In this document: in pieces, positions 45,825-58,571 of the stretch
Layout of the letters: every line of letters starts with the position of its first letter
How positions within the stretch are numbered: the first letter of the stretch is position 1
Assembly (NCBI GenBank): GCA_014529385.2
Contig: CM043942.1
Span: forward strand, 51,902,274-51,966,273
Direction of reading: 5' to 3'
Length of the DNA: 64,000 bases
DNA from: Adiantum capillus-veneris
Lineage: Eukaryota > Streptophyta > Polypodiopsida > Polypodiales > Pteridaceae
Position numbers and translations under genes: made by a program
Notes under the pieces: model-generated
What the model saw: only the letters and a program-made list of their open reading frames with translations
What the model was told of the DNA's origin: nothing
The model's database searches: none

Positions 45825-47455
45825 TGTTATAAAATCTAATATCTAACCAACCCAAATGATTTTCTCATATTAAATTGATCACTTAATGTGGGAGAATAAA
45901 TGGGAACAAGTGTTAAGATATAGATATGTGCTTATAGATCTATCTCAACACAGGGCCAATAGTAAAGGGGCCCAAATGGGAGATGGTCTATCAAGAGCAA
46001 GGCTAACCAATGGAGCATAAGACCTTAGGGTTAGCTTCATTAAAGACCTCCAATAATGTGTGTAAAAGTCCTTTGACCTTAGGTAAGCTAGGACTGAGCT
46101 TGAGGTGGGAACCCGGCCCAAGCTCGAGGTGCTTGACCTGCTTGAGGTGCTTGTCGTGCTTGAGGTGTTTGTCCTGCTTGAGGTGCTTGATTAAGGTGCT
46201 TGAGGTGCTTGAATTACTCCATGCTTGAGGTGCTTGACTTGCCGCTTGATTAAGGTGCTTGAGGTGCCTTGACATGCTTGCCTGAGATGCTTGTGGGAAT
46301 ACCCCCTAGTCCAAGTGCTTTGTCATGCTTGATGACTAAGGTGTTTGAGCTCCTAAAGTTAACAGCATCCCTACAGAGAGGGGGGGCGAGCCCTTTTCCT
46401 AGGGATTAGAGAGAGAACACACACTCACACTCACAAGGGAAGCCCCAGCTTGAAGAGGCAGCAAGGACACGTCAGGTCCCTACCCATGTTACCTTCATGT
46501 GTTGCTTGAAGCCTATTGGCTAGGCTTCAAAGGGGTCCAATGATAAATTACATGAATTATCTAATTGTTTTTGAATTTATCAAGTCCTCTCTCTCAAAGG
46601 GGAAAGGGGGACACTTGTCCCAAGGCTATCCCTGTTGCTTGTAATGGCTTTTGCTTGTGATTGGCTAGGCCTGGAGGAGTCCAATGAGCTTCAAGCATGA
46701 GCTACAAGGGGGGGTCCACCCAAGCAAGCTAGGGGGGTGCTTAGGGGGTATACTCACCCACACACACTCACAAACACTCTCATTGTGTACTATGCAGAGT
46801 GCAAGAGCTCCCTCTCCTTCTCCAAGCAAGTAGAGGTTGAGAGCCTACACCAACACTCTTGGCTGGAGTGCAAATCCATCCAAGAGCCATGCTTCAATGA
46901 TTAATCTTGCCATCTCCTTCTTCTTCATTACTATGCTATTATGTATGCTAGCAACAAGAGTATGATAAGTGAGGAACTAATTCTTTCTCCTACGAAATGT
47001 TTCTTCTTCCTCTTCCCTACCCTCATTCCCTGCTAGCTCTCTCCACCTTCGAAGGTGTTTGAGGTCTTGGGACTGAGGCTTGGTATAGTTAAAGCTTTCT
47101 TCAAGTTTAGGTTATGCTATGATGGTGATGCATGAAGCTTTCCATCTTCATTGCTTCACCTAGGTCACAAGGAACACAAAGAATGTATTGTAACAAGTCT
47201 CTCTTTATGGGAGAAATCATAATACAAATGCCTATTGGAGGGGGGACCGGCTCCACATAAATCCGGTCCTCAACTGTTGTCATGTTCTCTAAATTCTCTC
47301 TCTTGCAAAAGTATTGTCTATGCCAAGTTAACTAATTGCTATGATTATGTTGCTATCTTCAATTATGTCAACCCGCTATGCTCACAAAATCATTTCTTGA
47401 AAGTACTCTCATTAAATTCCGCTACTCTCAAATTGAATAGGCAAATTCCATTACA
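45825..47455 (+). repeat. Chr-5 5' LTR
   Basis: A 1,631-bp LTR, TGTTATAAAATC...CCATTACA. It contains a minisatellite of GCTTGAGGT-type units (about 46105-46270). Confidence 0.93.
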
Positions 47456-47456
47456 T

Positions 47457-47468
47457 TGGTATCAGAGC
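47457..47468 (+). promoter_or_regulatory. Primer binding site of Chr-5
   Basis: TGGTATCAGAGC, one base after the LTR, complementary to initiator-Met tRNA. Confidence 0.92.
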
Positions 47469-47869
47469 ATTTGGTTTCTCTTTTCTTGCTTAAGAAGAGA
47501 GGTCCTTAAGTAGCCTATAAATGGTTGATGTTGTTATTTATAATAGAGTAAGTGGAACTGGGATCTAATATCGGTTTTGTTAAGCCCACTATGTGGGGGA
47601 TGGTGCACACCTCGGGAGCTTTGGACTTAATAATGGAGTCTTTTTAGACTTGCCTACGGCTTTACCATTATTGAGCCATAAGAAGTCCGAAAGGAGCTAG
47701 CCCTTGGCAACTCTGCTATGTTAGACCTACTCCTCTACTCTCTATAATTAACCACTTTGAGCCGTGGGTGTAGATACTTAAGAGCCGATTTTCAAAGGCT
47801 AAGAGGAGTGGCAACTAAGGTTTTGTATTGCCAAAGCATACACTAAGTATAAACATAAATTTTGTTAAC

Positions 47870-50800
47870 ATGGTTGACAATAATCAAGAGAGTAGAATGA
47901 ACATTGATAGCTTTGATTTTGCACATGAAGGTGCTAATGATGATGCTCCCATGTTTGTGAATTATCTCGTCACTAGGTTGCAACAAGCTATGGGCAACCC
48001 TATTTTGCAAGCCGAAGTTACTCAACAACTTCGTGCTTATGGAATTTCCCTTCCTCTCCCAGAGGAGAGAGAGCTTAGGAGGCCTCTTGAAGAGACCCCC
48101 AAAAGAAGACTCTCTCCCATTCAAGAGGAGGAATCCAAAGAGAAAGAAAGCAATGACAGTCTAAGTTCTTCTGAAGATGTGGCTCCACGAAGACGGCGGT
48201 CTAGACGATCGCCTACTCCTCCCAAGAGGAAAAGAGCAACCTATAGTCCTTCTCCTCATCACTCTGAAAGGCAAGAGAGGAAACAAAGGAAAAAAAGGGC
48301 TAGGAAGAGGTCACCCTCTTCTCCTTCTTCTTCACCTTCCTCCTCTTCCGATGAAAGTTATGGCTATTCTCCTAGAGAATACAAGAGGGGAGGACATCGC
48401 AAATCATTTCCTGCATGGCGAAGGTCACAAAAGCTAAAGAAGTTCAAGGAGGGAGGAAAGAGTATCTCTTTTCTCACCTACGATGGCACCTTTGGTGCTA
48501 CCGACAAAGTGTTGGCCTTCATCCAGCAATTTGATGCGGCCTTTGGGGACGAGGGCTTCACAGAGTCCTCCAAGCTACGCCATGTAGCTATGCACTTCCA
48601 AAAATCAGCTCGTCAATGGTGGGCTAGCCTTCGTGGCAATGGAGAAGCCCCAAAGACATGGAAAACTCTACGAGTTTCCATCATGAAGCAATTTCTTCCA
48701 AGCAATACTAAAGATAAAGTTCTTACCGAATGGCGCGGCTTGAAGCTTCTCTCTCATGAGTCTATCAACAAGTATGTAGACAAGTTTTGGGATTTACATC
48801 TCAAAGCTACTGTCTTTCCAAAGATAGACTTTGCCGAACAAAGACAGCAATTCTGTGCGGGATTACCTGAAGAGATGGCCGAATACATCAACTCTCAACG
48901 GCCTGGTACTATTACCGAAGTAATCCATCACACCATGGTTGCTTCACGCATCAATTTCCATCAAGGGGCTAGACGTAATGTCAAGCCCATGGAAAACAAA
49001 GATAAAAATGATGCAAAGGGGAAATCCAATGCACAAAATAATTCCCAAGGCACTTCCAACAACAACAATAACAACAACAACAATCGGTCCAAGGAGAAGG
49101 GAGTTTACAAAGGTAAAAACAAACTCTCTCCTAAAGAGCTTGAAGCTTTTCGCAAGGACCATAAATGTTTCAAGTGTGGGGAGCAAGGACATGGCTATCG
49201 TTCTTGCCCCAAGAAGAATACTCGCAATGAGACTCCTAGAGCTTCCACCATCGAAGCTCCAAAAGAGGATGCTCATTGCAAAGGATCATCACTCTCCTAT
49301 GCTTGGGGAAAGGTAAGAGAGCATGATGCCTTCATCTTGTTTGACCTTGGCTCTACTCTCAACTTCATATCAATAGAGTTGGCCACCAAGTTGGGCATTC
49401 AAGCTTTTGAGATGGGAGATATAGTAACAGCTGATGCAACTTTCAAGGGACAACAAGCCTCCGTTACTCCCTTGATTGGGAAGTTGAGGCTTCATGTCCA
49501 AAGCTATGTCGACAAAGAAGACTTCTTCATCTCTCCTTTCCAACATCTGGATGTTATCCTAGGGGCACCATGGTTTGATCGCATGGCTGCCAACATGAAG
49601 TTCCCTGAAAGGAGAATTTACTTCACCTACAGGGGAAAGAACATGTATATAGATGCTAGTGAGCGTGGTCGTACTATTCCACATGTAAATCCTCTTTCTT
49701 TTGATAAATCAATGAAGAGCTCAGTTTCTGCGTACATGATTTATGTCAAAGAGTCTCTAAAAGCTAATAATGTTTCATCAAATGAAAATGATAGGAATCA
49801 AGAAGAGTTAGACTTGTCTACTTTTCTAAAAGGATTCCAAGATGTATTCATCGATGATATCCCTATGGACCTACCTCCAAAACGAGGGGATGATGACCAT
49901 CGTATTGAGCTCCTTCCAGGAAGCTCACCGCCTAACAAACCTCCTTATCGAGTCTCACAAGCTCAACAAGAGGAGATTATGAGGCAAGTACAAGAATTGG
50001 TAGACAAAGGGATGGTGAGGCCTAGTTCCTCTCCCTTTTGTTCTCCAGTTCTTTTAGTGCAAAAGAAAGATGGTACATACCGTATGTGTGTGGACTATCG
50101 AGCACTAAACCATATCACTATCAAAAACAGATTTCCCGTGCCTCGGGTAGAAGATCTGTTTGATAAGCTACAAGGCTCTACTTACTTCAGTAGGATTGAC
50201 CTTAAGAGTGGCTATCATCAAATAAGGATAGTGGATGAAGATATCCTAAAGACCGCGTTTCGCACAACATTTGGTCTTTATGAATATCTAGTCATGCCTT
50301 TTGGCTTGACTAATGCACCAGCTACTTTCAATCGTCTCATGGAGAAAAATTTTAGACGATATCGTAAATTCACTGGAGTGTTCTTTGATGATATCATCAT
50401 CTACTCCAAGTCTTTGGAGGAACATAAGCAACATCTCCAAGTGATTTTTCAAGCCTTGAGGGAGAACAAACTTTTTCTCAACCAAAAGAAAAGTGAATTC
50501 TTCCTTCAAGAGATTCAATATCTAGGTCATATTATCTCTCACGATGGTATTCGTATGGATCCATCAAAGTTAGAGGTAATAAAATCATGGCCTAACCCAA
50601 GGAATCTACATGAGCTAAGAAGCTTTATTGGTATGTGTGCATACTATAAACGCTTCATAGCAAAATTCTCTCAAGTAGCAGGACCACTACACGACTTAAC
50701 AAAGAAGAACGTTAAGTTTGTATGGACTGCTAAGGAGCAAAATGCTTTTGAAAAACTCAAAGAGAAGCTTACTTCCCAACCAGTCCTCGTGCTTCCGGAT

Positions 50801-52660
50801 CTCTCAAAGCCATTTGAGGTCCAATGTGATGCGTGTGGTGATTGCCTTGGAGCGGTTTTTCTTCAAGAAGGGCATGCCATAGCATATGAGAGCCGAAGGC
50901 TCAATAGTGATGAATGAGTCTTGGGCATTTATGAGAAAGAGCTTTTAGCTGTTCTACATGCCCTAGATACATGGAAGCACTACCTATTGGGGACTCCATT
51001 TATCCTACGAACCGATCACCAAAGTCTCAAGTATTTCATGACGCAAACCAAACTTTCCAACAAACAAATGAGGTGGGCAAATTTTCTTTCGCAATTTAAT
51101 TTCCATATTGCTCACATAGCTGGTAAGCACAATCAAGTTGCCGATGCACTTTCACGACAACCAAAAGTTAATGCGGTGTCTATAGCTACTCACAATGATC
51201 TATCCTCTATGATAGATGAGTATGCTACTGACCCTGACTTTAGAGACATAATGTCAGCCCTTGCTTTGGGGAAGAAAGAGGAACCATTCACCTTGCAGGA
51301 TGGTTATCTTCTCCACGGAAATAGGCTATGTGTTACCCATTCCCTTCGTGAGAAGGTTATGTATGAATCCCATGCTCCTCCATATGCAGGGCATAGAGGA
51401 ATTCAACCTACTCTCCGAGGAGTAGAGACGTATTTCTATTGGCCTACCATGAAAGTGGACATACAAGAGTATGTTTCAAAATGTGTAGTATGCCAAAAGA
51501 CCAAGTATGATAGAGGGAAGCAACCTGGATTACTCCAGCCATTGCCTATTCCAAATTCACCATGGGAGAGTATATCCATGGATTTCATCTTTGGATTACC
51601 CAAGTCTATCCATGGGAATACAGGAATATGGACAATAGTCGACAGGTTTAGCAAGCAAGCACATTTTATTCCTGTCAAAAAGACTATTAAGGCACATCAA
51701 ATGGCAACTCTCTTCATATCTCAGATTTTCAAGCACCATGGATTACCCACATCCATCGTGTCAGATAGAGATCCTAGAATGACCAGTAATTTCTGGAAAG
51801 GTCTCTTTGAAAATCTAGGAACAAGATTGAATTTCTCTTCGGCCTATCACCCACAAACGGATGGCCAAAGTGAGATAGCCAATCTTACGATACTCGATCT
51901 ACTCAAGACTTATGTTACCGAAGTAGATCAACGCTCACAATGGAAAAAGTATTTACCTCTAGTAGAGTATGCCTACAATAATACTGTACATACTTCTACG
52001 GGGAAAGCACCTTTCGAGATCATAGAGGGAAGACCTAAAAGTCCCTTGCTACTCAAAGTACATGGGAAGATCTTCGCCGCCGATGAGTATAGCCGTGACC
52101 TACAAGAATCTTTTCAAAAGATTAGGGAGGCTATAGCCATCTCTCAACAAAGGCAAAAAGCTGCTGCTAATAAGCACAGAAGAGCCTTAATGTTCAAAGA
52201 AAATGATTGGGTCTTACTCAAATTTCCTAAGGCTCGATTAAGGCAAACGACGGGCAAAAATCCTACGGGCCATCAAAAGTATTATGCTAAACTAGGAAAA
52301 AGATACTGTGGTCCTTTCCAAATCTTGAAGCCCATCAATGTGACGGCTTATCAACTCAAGTTGCCCAACCATTGGCTTATACACAACGCCTTTCATGTAA
52401 GCCTACTTAAGCCCTATAAAGGAGAGCCACCAACTGAACCAATTATTGAAGACCCTCCCGAAGTTGAAGACCAAGAAGAGGTGCTACAACCCGAAGCTGT
52501 CCTTTGGCATGAAGACAAGGTACTACGACATGGTAAGATAATCCGACGGTATCTTATTAAGTTCAAAAATTATCCTTTTGAAGATGCTAGATGGATGCAA
52601 GGAGTACAACTTAAGGATAGTATGAACCTTGTCAATGCTTACAATGCTTCCTTAGAGTAA
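47870..52660 (+). pseudogene. Chr-5 Gag-Pol polyprotein with one in-frame TGA
   Basis: One frame of 1,596 codons is broken only by TGA at 50915-50917. An in-frame ATG exists at 47828, but Chr-1 homology begins at the 47870 ATG (MVDNNQES), so I prefer that one. Order: an Arg/Ser-rich N-terminus; Gag core (48470-48960); poly-Asn run (49057-49085); CFKCGEQGHGYRSC knuckle at 49166; protease FDLGSTLNFIS at 49340 (Leu in the D-x-G site); RT with MPFGLTNAPATF and FFDDIIIYS (catalytic pair 50387-50392); RNase H 50800-51150, with the stop between its first and second acidic residues; integrase with an HHCC finger (51371-51500) and D, D, E at 51581, 51764 and 51872, giving the D35E spacing; chromodomain about 52495-52600 (RRYLIKFKNYPFEDARWM). 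Chr-3 has CGA at the stop position. Without readthrough no integrase is made. Confidence 0.93.
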
Positions 52661-53023
52661 GCAAATGTACAAATGTCTTTTAAATGACTCATGTTTTTGT
52701 CTTATATGACTAGTCCTCTTTTTAATTGTGCACAAATTTAACTAGTATGCATGATTAGAATCATGTTTGTGATGACGACGTCTCTCAAACACCAAGTAGA
52801 ATTTGTCACTCTACTTTGGGAGAATGAAATGGACTAAAGAGCAGACATGCTTGCGGCAGCTATGTCTCCCAAGCACCAAATGGATTAGTCATCCATCTTG
52901 GAAAGATGTCGTAGGGTTAAAAAAAAGGGATCCTCTACCCGCTAAGTACGATTGACTAATGACTAAGGCTTTATCTCTTCTACCTCATAGTCGAGGACGA
53001 CTATGATTTCAAGAGAGAGGTAA
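52661..53023 (+). other. Chr-5 3' non-coding region and polypurine tract
   Basis: This contains no frame of note. AAGAGAGAGG at 53011-53020, three bases before the 3' LTR, is the likely polypurine tract. Chr-6 and Chr-3 preserve the same region in inverse orientation. Confidence 0.8.
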
Positions 53024-54657
53024 TGTCATAAAATCTAATATCTAACCAACCCAAATGATTTTCTCATATTAAATTGATCACTTAATGTGGGAGAATAAAT
53101 GGGAACAAGTGTTAAGATATAGATATGTGCTTATAGATCTATCTCAACACGGGGCCAATAGTAAAGGGGCCCAAATGGGAGATGGTCTATCAAGAGCAAG
53201 GCTAACCAATGGAGCATAAGACCTTAGGGTTAGCTTCATTGAAGACCTCCAATAATGTGTGTAAAATTCCTTTGACCTTAGGTAAGCTAGGGCTGAGCTT
53301 GAGGTGGGAACCCGGCCCAAGCTCGAGGTGCTTGACCTGCTTGGGGTGCTTGTCGTGCTTGAGGTGTTTGTCCTGCTTGAGGTGCTTGATTAAGGTGCTT
53401 GAGGTGCTTGACTTACTCCATGCTTGAGGTGCTTGACTTGCCGCTTGATTAAGGTGCTTGAGGTGCCTTGACATGCTTGCCTGAGATGCTTGTGGGAATA
53501 CACCCTAGTCCAAGTGCTTTGTCATGCTTGATGACTAAGGTGCTTGAGCTCCTAAAGTCAAAATCATCCCTACAAGAGGGGGGGCGAGCTCTTTTCCTAG
53601 GGATTAGAGAGAGAACACACACTCACACTCACAAGGGAAGCCCCAGCTTGAAGAGGCAGCAAGGACACATGTCAGGTCCCTACCCATGTTACCTTCATGT
53701 GTTGCTTGCAGCCTATTGGCTAGGCTTCAAAGGGGTCCAATGATAAATTACTTGAATTATCTAATTGTTTTTGAATTTATCAAGTCCTCTCTCTCAAAGG
53801 GGAAAGGGGGACACTTGTCCCAAGGCTATCCCTGTTGCTTGTAATGGCTTTTGCTTGTGATTGGCTAGGCCTGGAGGGGTCCAATGAGCTTCAAGCATGA
53901 GCTACAAGGGGGGGTCGACCCAAGCAAGCTAGGGGGGTGCTTAGGGGGTATACTCACCCACACACACTCACAAACACTCTCATTGTGTACTATGCAAAGT
54001 GCAAGAGCTCCCTCTCCTTCTCCAAGCAAGTAGAGGTTGAGAGCCTACACCAACACTCTTGGCTATGGAGTGCAAATCCATCCAAGAGCCATGCTTCAAT
54101 GCTTAAGCTTGCCATCTCCTTCTTCTTCATTACTATGCTATTATGTATGCTAGCAACAAGAGTATGATAAGTGAGGAACTAATTCTTTCTCCTACGAAAT
54201 GTTTCTTCTTCCTCTTCCCTACCCTCATTCCCTACTAGCTCTCTCCACCTTCGAAGGTGTTTGAGGTCTTGGGACTGAGGCTTGGTATAGTTAAAGCTTT
54301 CTTCAAGTTTAGGTTATGCTATGATGGTGATGCATGAAGCTTTCCATCTTCATTGCTTCACCTAGGTCACAAGGAACACAAAGAATGTATTGTAACAAGT
54401 CTCTCTTTATGGGAGAAATCATAATACAAATGCCTATTGGAGGGGGGACCGGCTCCACATAAATCCGGTCCTCAATTGTTGTCATGTTCTCTAAATTCTC
54501 TCTCTTGCAAAAGTATTGTCTATGCCAAGTTAACTAATTGCTATGATTATGTTGCTATCTTCAATTATGTCAACCCGCTATGCTCACAAAATCATTTCTT
54601 GAAAGTACTCTCATTAAATTCCGCTACTCTCAAATTGAATAGGAAAATTCCATTACA
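53024..54657 (+). repeat. Chr-5 3' LTR
   Basis: A 1,634-bp LTR, TGTCATAAAATC...CCATTACA, followed by the right ACCAC duplication (54658-54662). From 53725 on it forms the start of the first 2.8-kb tandem unit. Confidence 0.93.
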
Positions 54658-55775
54658 ACCACTTTGCATTGTGTTCTTGCCTTAGCTGCCAAAGGGGACA
54701 TTTAACTTGTCTAGATGGATATTAAGACTAAATTCTTACATGATGATCTTCATGAGGACGTATATATGCAGCAACCACAAAGGTTTTTTGAGAAGGGTAG
54801 AGAGCACTTGGTTTGTAAGATCAAGAAGAGCCTTTATGGCCTTAAACAGGCACCAAGAGAATGGTATCATAAGTTTCGTTCATTTATGCTCTCTCAAGGT
54901 TATAGAAGAAGTGACATCGATCATTGCCTCTATACTAGGCGAGTTAAGCAAAGCATGGTAGCTTGTTGGTTTTTATCCTTTAAGTGGATGACATGTTACT
55001 TGTTGAAAATAACATTAATGAGTTAGCTTCCTTGAAATAAAAGTTGAATGATAGCTTTGACGTGAAATATTTGGGGTCATATTTTGGGCATGCACATTGT
55101 GCGAGATAAATATAAGAAGTTGCTTTACTTATCTCAACAAATTATATTGAAAAACCACTCAAACATTTCAATATGGAGAGAGGGAAGGCATAGAATACTC
55201 CACTGCCTCCATATGTGAAACTATGCCTAAATGATAGTCCCAAATTTGATGTAGAAAAGGCTAAAATGGCAAAGGTGCCATACTCTTTGCAGTTGGTAGC
55301 TTAATTATGCAATGATATGTACATGATTAGATATTGCTTTTGCAATGGGAGTGGTCAACCAATACATGTCAAATCCTGGCAAGAAACATTGGGGGGTAGT
55401 GAAAGGAGTCATGAGATATCTGGAATCGTACAAAGGAATTGTGCATTTGGTTTGGAAGAAAATAAGCACATGTACTTGGATACACTAATTATGCACGGGA
55501 TATGGACAAAAGGAGGTCTACTTTAGGTTACGTCTTCATTTTTATTGGTGGTACTGTTTCTTGGTGATCTCATTTGAGAGTTGCACATCCATGTCAACCA
55601 TCAAAGCTGCGTATATTGCAGCATCAAAGGCTTGCAAGGAAGCTATATGGCTTGCTCGACTAGTGAAAGACTTGGGAATTTTTGTTGAGGTGCCTACATT
55701 ACACTGTGATAGTCACAATGCGATCATGTTGGCAAGGAATCCAATGTTTCATGTGAAGATAAAGCATACAAATGT
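54658..55775 (+). pseudogene. Cop-2 RT-RNase H, tandem copy 1
   Basis: This is copia reverse transcriptase continuing from 45824 after the insertion. It has [32 protein letters not shown] and SLYGLKQAPREWYHKF. The tyrosine codon of the YVDD active-site motif is TAA (54981-54983), followed by GTGGATGAC. RNase H motifs AAYIAASKACKEAIWLARLV and LHCDSHNAIMLARNP lie at 55600-55750. It ends at the inverse LTR (TGTAATAG at 55776). Numerous stops make it an old relic. Two further stops precede MDIKTK. Confidence 0.9.
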
Positions 55776-56521
55776 TGTAATAGAAATGGCCTAATAACTT
55801 GTAGAGTAGCGGAATTAAGAGAAAGTATTTGCTGAAATTACTTTGAGAGCATAATGGGTGAACTTCATTAATGGTAGCAACATAAAAATAATAGTTAATT
55901 AACTAGGCATGAACAATAATTTTGCAAGAGAGTGAATTAGAGAACATGACAACAATTGAGGACCGGATTTATGTGGAGCTGGTCCCCCCTCCCCAATAGG
56001 CATTTGTATTATAGATTCTCCCATTAAAGGAGACTTGGTACAATACAATCTTTGTGTTCTTTTTTACCTAAGTGATGCTATGAATATGGAAAGCTTCATG
56101 CACTGCTAGCATAGCATAATCTTTGAAGAATACATTAACTGGACCAAGCCTCAGTCCCAAGACCTCAAACACCTTCGAAGGGGGAGAGAGCTAGCATGGA
56201 GTGAGGATAGGGAAGAGGAAGAAGAAGTAGTATACGAGAAAGAGATATTCCCTTACTTATCATCACTCTTCTTTAGCATAGCATAATAGCTTAGTAATGA
56301 TGAAGATGAAGAAGATGGCAAGCTCAAGCTTTGAAGCATGTCTCTTGGTTGGATTTGCACCCCATAGCCAGAGAGGCTAAGTGTAGGCTCACTCTTCTCA
56401 AGGAGCTTAGAGAAGGAGATGGAGCTCTTGCACTTGCCAAGCACATAATGAGAGTGAATGTGAGAGTGTGTGGGTGAGTATACCGTGCAAGCTAGGCCCA
56501 TGCTTCCTTGGTCGACCCCCT
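55776..56521 (-). repeat. Partial inverse chromovirus LTR, tandem copy 1
   Basis: The first 746 bp, read on the plus strand, of the Chr-6 LTR, cut at the unit junction. Open frames across it (for example 56253-56537) are not genes. Confidence 0.9.
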
Positions 56522-57454
56522 CTTCAAAGGGGTCCAATGATAAATTACTTGAATTATCTAATTGTTTTTGAATTTATCAAGTCCTCTCTCTCAAAGGGGA
56601 AAGGGGGACACTTGTCCCAAGGCTATCCCTGTTTCTTGTAATGGCTTTTGCTTGTGATTGGCTAGGCCTGGAGGGGTCCAATGAGCTTCAAGCATGAGCT
56701 ACAAGGGGGGATCGACCCAAGCAAGCTAGGGGGGTGCTTAGGGGGTATACTCACCCACACACACTCACAAACACTCTCATTGTGTACTATGCAAAGTGCA
56801 AGAGCTCCCTCTCCTTCTCCAAGCAAGTAGAGGTTGAGAGCCTACACCAACACTCTTGGCTATGGAGTGCAAATCCATCCAAGAGCCATGCTTCAATGCT
56901 TAATCTTGCCATCTCCTTCTTCTTCATTACTATGCTATTATGTATGCTAGCAACAAGAGTATGATAAGTGAGGAACTAATTCTTTCTCCTACGAAATGTT
57001 TCTTCTTCCTCTTTCCTACCCTCATTCCCTGCTAGCTCTCTCCCCCTTCGAAGGTGTTTGAGGTCTTGGGACTGAGGCTTGGTATAGTTAAAGCTTTCTT
57101 CAAGTTTAGGTTATGCTATGATGGTGATGCATGAAGCTTTCCATCTTCATTGCTTCACCTAGGTCACAAGGAACACAAAGAATGTATTGTAACAAGTCTC
57201 TCTTTATGGGAGAAATCATAATACAAATGCCTATTGCAGGGGGGACCGGCTCCACATAAATCCGGTCCTCAACTGTTGTCATGTTCTCTAAATTCTCTCT
57301 CTTGCAAAAGTATTGTCTATGCCAAGTTAACTAATTGCTATGATTATGTTGCTATCTTCAATTATGTCAACCCGCTATGCTCACAAAATCATTTCTTGAA
57401 AGTACTCTCATTAAATTCCGCTACTCTCAAATTGAATAGGCAAATTCCATTACA
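56522..57454 (+). repeat. Partial chromovirus LTR, tandem copy 2
   Basis: Copy of the Chr-5 3' LTR from CTTCAAAGGGG to its CATTACA end. Confidence 0.9.
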
Positions 57455-58571
57455 ACCACTTTGCATTGTGTTCTTGCCTTAGCTGCCAAAGGGGACATTT
57501 AACTTGTCCAGATGGATATTAAGACTAAATTCTTACATGATGATCTTCATGAGGACGTATATATGCAGCAACCACAAAGGTTTTTTGAGAAGGGTAGAGA
57601 GCACTTGGTTTGTAAGATCAAGAAGAGCCTTTATGGCCTTAAACACGCACCAAGAGAATGATATCATAAGTTTCGTTCATTTATGCTCTCTCAAGGTTAT
57701 AGAAGAAGTGACATCGATCATTGCCTCTATACTAAGCGAGTTAAGCAAAGCATGGTAGCTTGTTGGTTTTTATCCTTTAAGTGGATGACATGTTACTTGT
57801 TGAAAATAACATTAATGAGTTAGCTTCCTTGAAATAAAAGTTGAATGATAGCTTTGACGTGAAATATTTGGGGTCATATTTTGGGCATGCACATTGTGCG
57901 AGATAAATATAAGAAGTTGCTTTACTTATCTCAACAAATTATATTGAAAAACCACTCAAACATTTCAATATGGAGAGAGGGAAGGCATAGAATACTCCAC
58001 TGCCTCCATATGTGAAACTATGCCTAAATGATAGTTCCAAATTTGATGTAGAAAAGGCTAAAATGGCAAAGGTGCCATACTCTTTGCAGTTGGTAGCTTA
58101 ATTATGCAATGATATGTACATGATTAGATATTGCTTTTGCAATGGGAGTGGTCAACCAATACATGTCAAATCCTGGCAAGAAACATTGGGGGGTAGTGAA
58201 AGGAGTCATGAGATATCTGGATCGTACAAAGGAATTGTGCATTTGGTTTGGAAGAAAATAAGCACATGTACTTGGATACACTAATTATGCACGGGATATG
58301 GACAAAAGGAGGTCTACTTTAGGTTACGTCTTCATTTTTATTGGTGGTACTGTTTCTTGGTGATCTCATTTGAGAGTTGCACATCCATGTCAACCATCAA
58401 AGCTGCGTATATTGCAGCATCAAAGGCTTGCAAGGAAGCTATATGGCTTGCTCGACTAGTGAAAGACTTGGGAATTTTTGTTGAGGTGCCTACATTACAC
58501 TGTGATAGTCACAATGCTATCATGTTGGCAAGGAATCCAATGTTTCATGTGAAGATAAAGCATACAAATGT
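57455..58571 (+). pseudogene. Cop-2 RT-RNase H, tandem copy 2
   Basis: As copy 1, with an extra nonsense change (TGG to TGA in the REWYHKF segment, near 57659) and a His in place of Gln in LKQAPRE. The stop in the YVDD tyrosine codon is shared with the other copies, so it predates the triplication. Confidence 0.9.

Larger units (their letters stand above)
45825..54657 (+). mobile_element. Chr-5: full-length Ty3/gypsy chromovirus
   Basis: This 8,833-bp element is complete except for one nonsense codon. It has a 5' LTR (45825-47455), PBS (47457-47468), leader, Gag-Pol frame (47870-52660), 3' non-coding (52661-53010), polypurine tract and 3' LTR (53024-54657). ACCAC flanks both ends (45820-45824, 54658-54662). 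It is inserted in the RT of Cop-2. The two LTRs differ by about 1-2% by eye. The chromodomain at the integrase end places it among the chromoviruses. The clade was not resolved. Confidence 0.93.

Noticed and set aside
47457-47468. Part of a tRNA gene
   Set aside because: The 12 bases equal only the complement of a tRNA 3' end and follow an LTR. No cloverleaf is present, so it is a primer binding site.
56253-56537. 94-codon minus-strand frame, repeated at 59049-59333
   Set aside because: It lies in the inverse chromovirus LTR and recurs only because of the tandem duplication.
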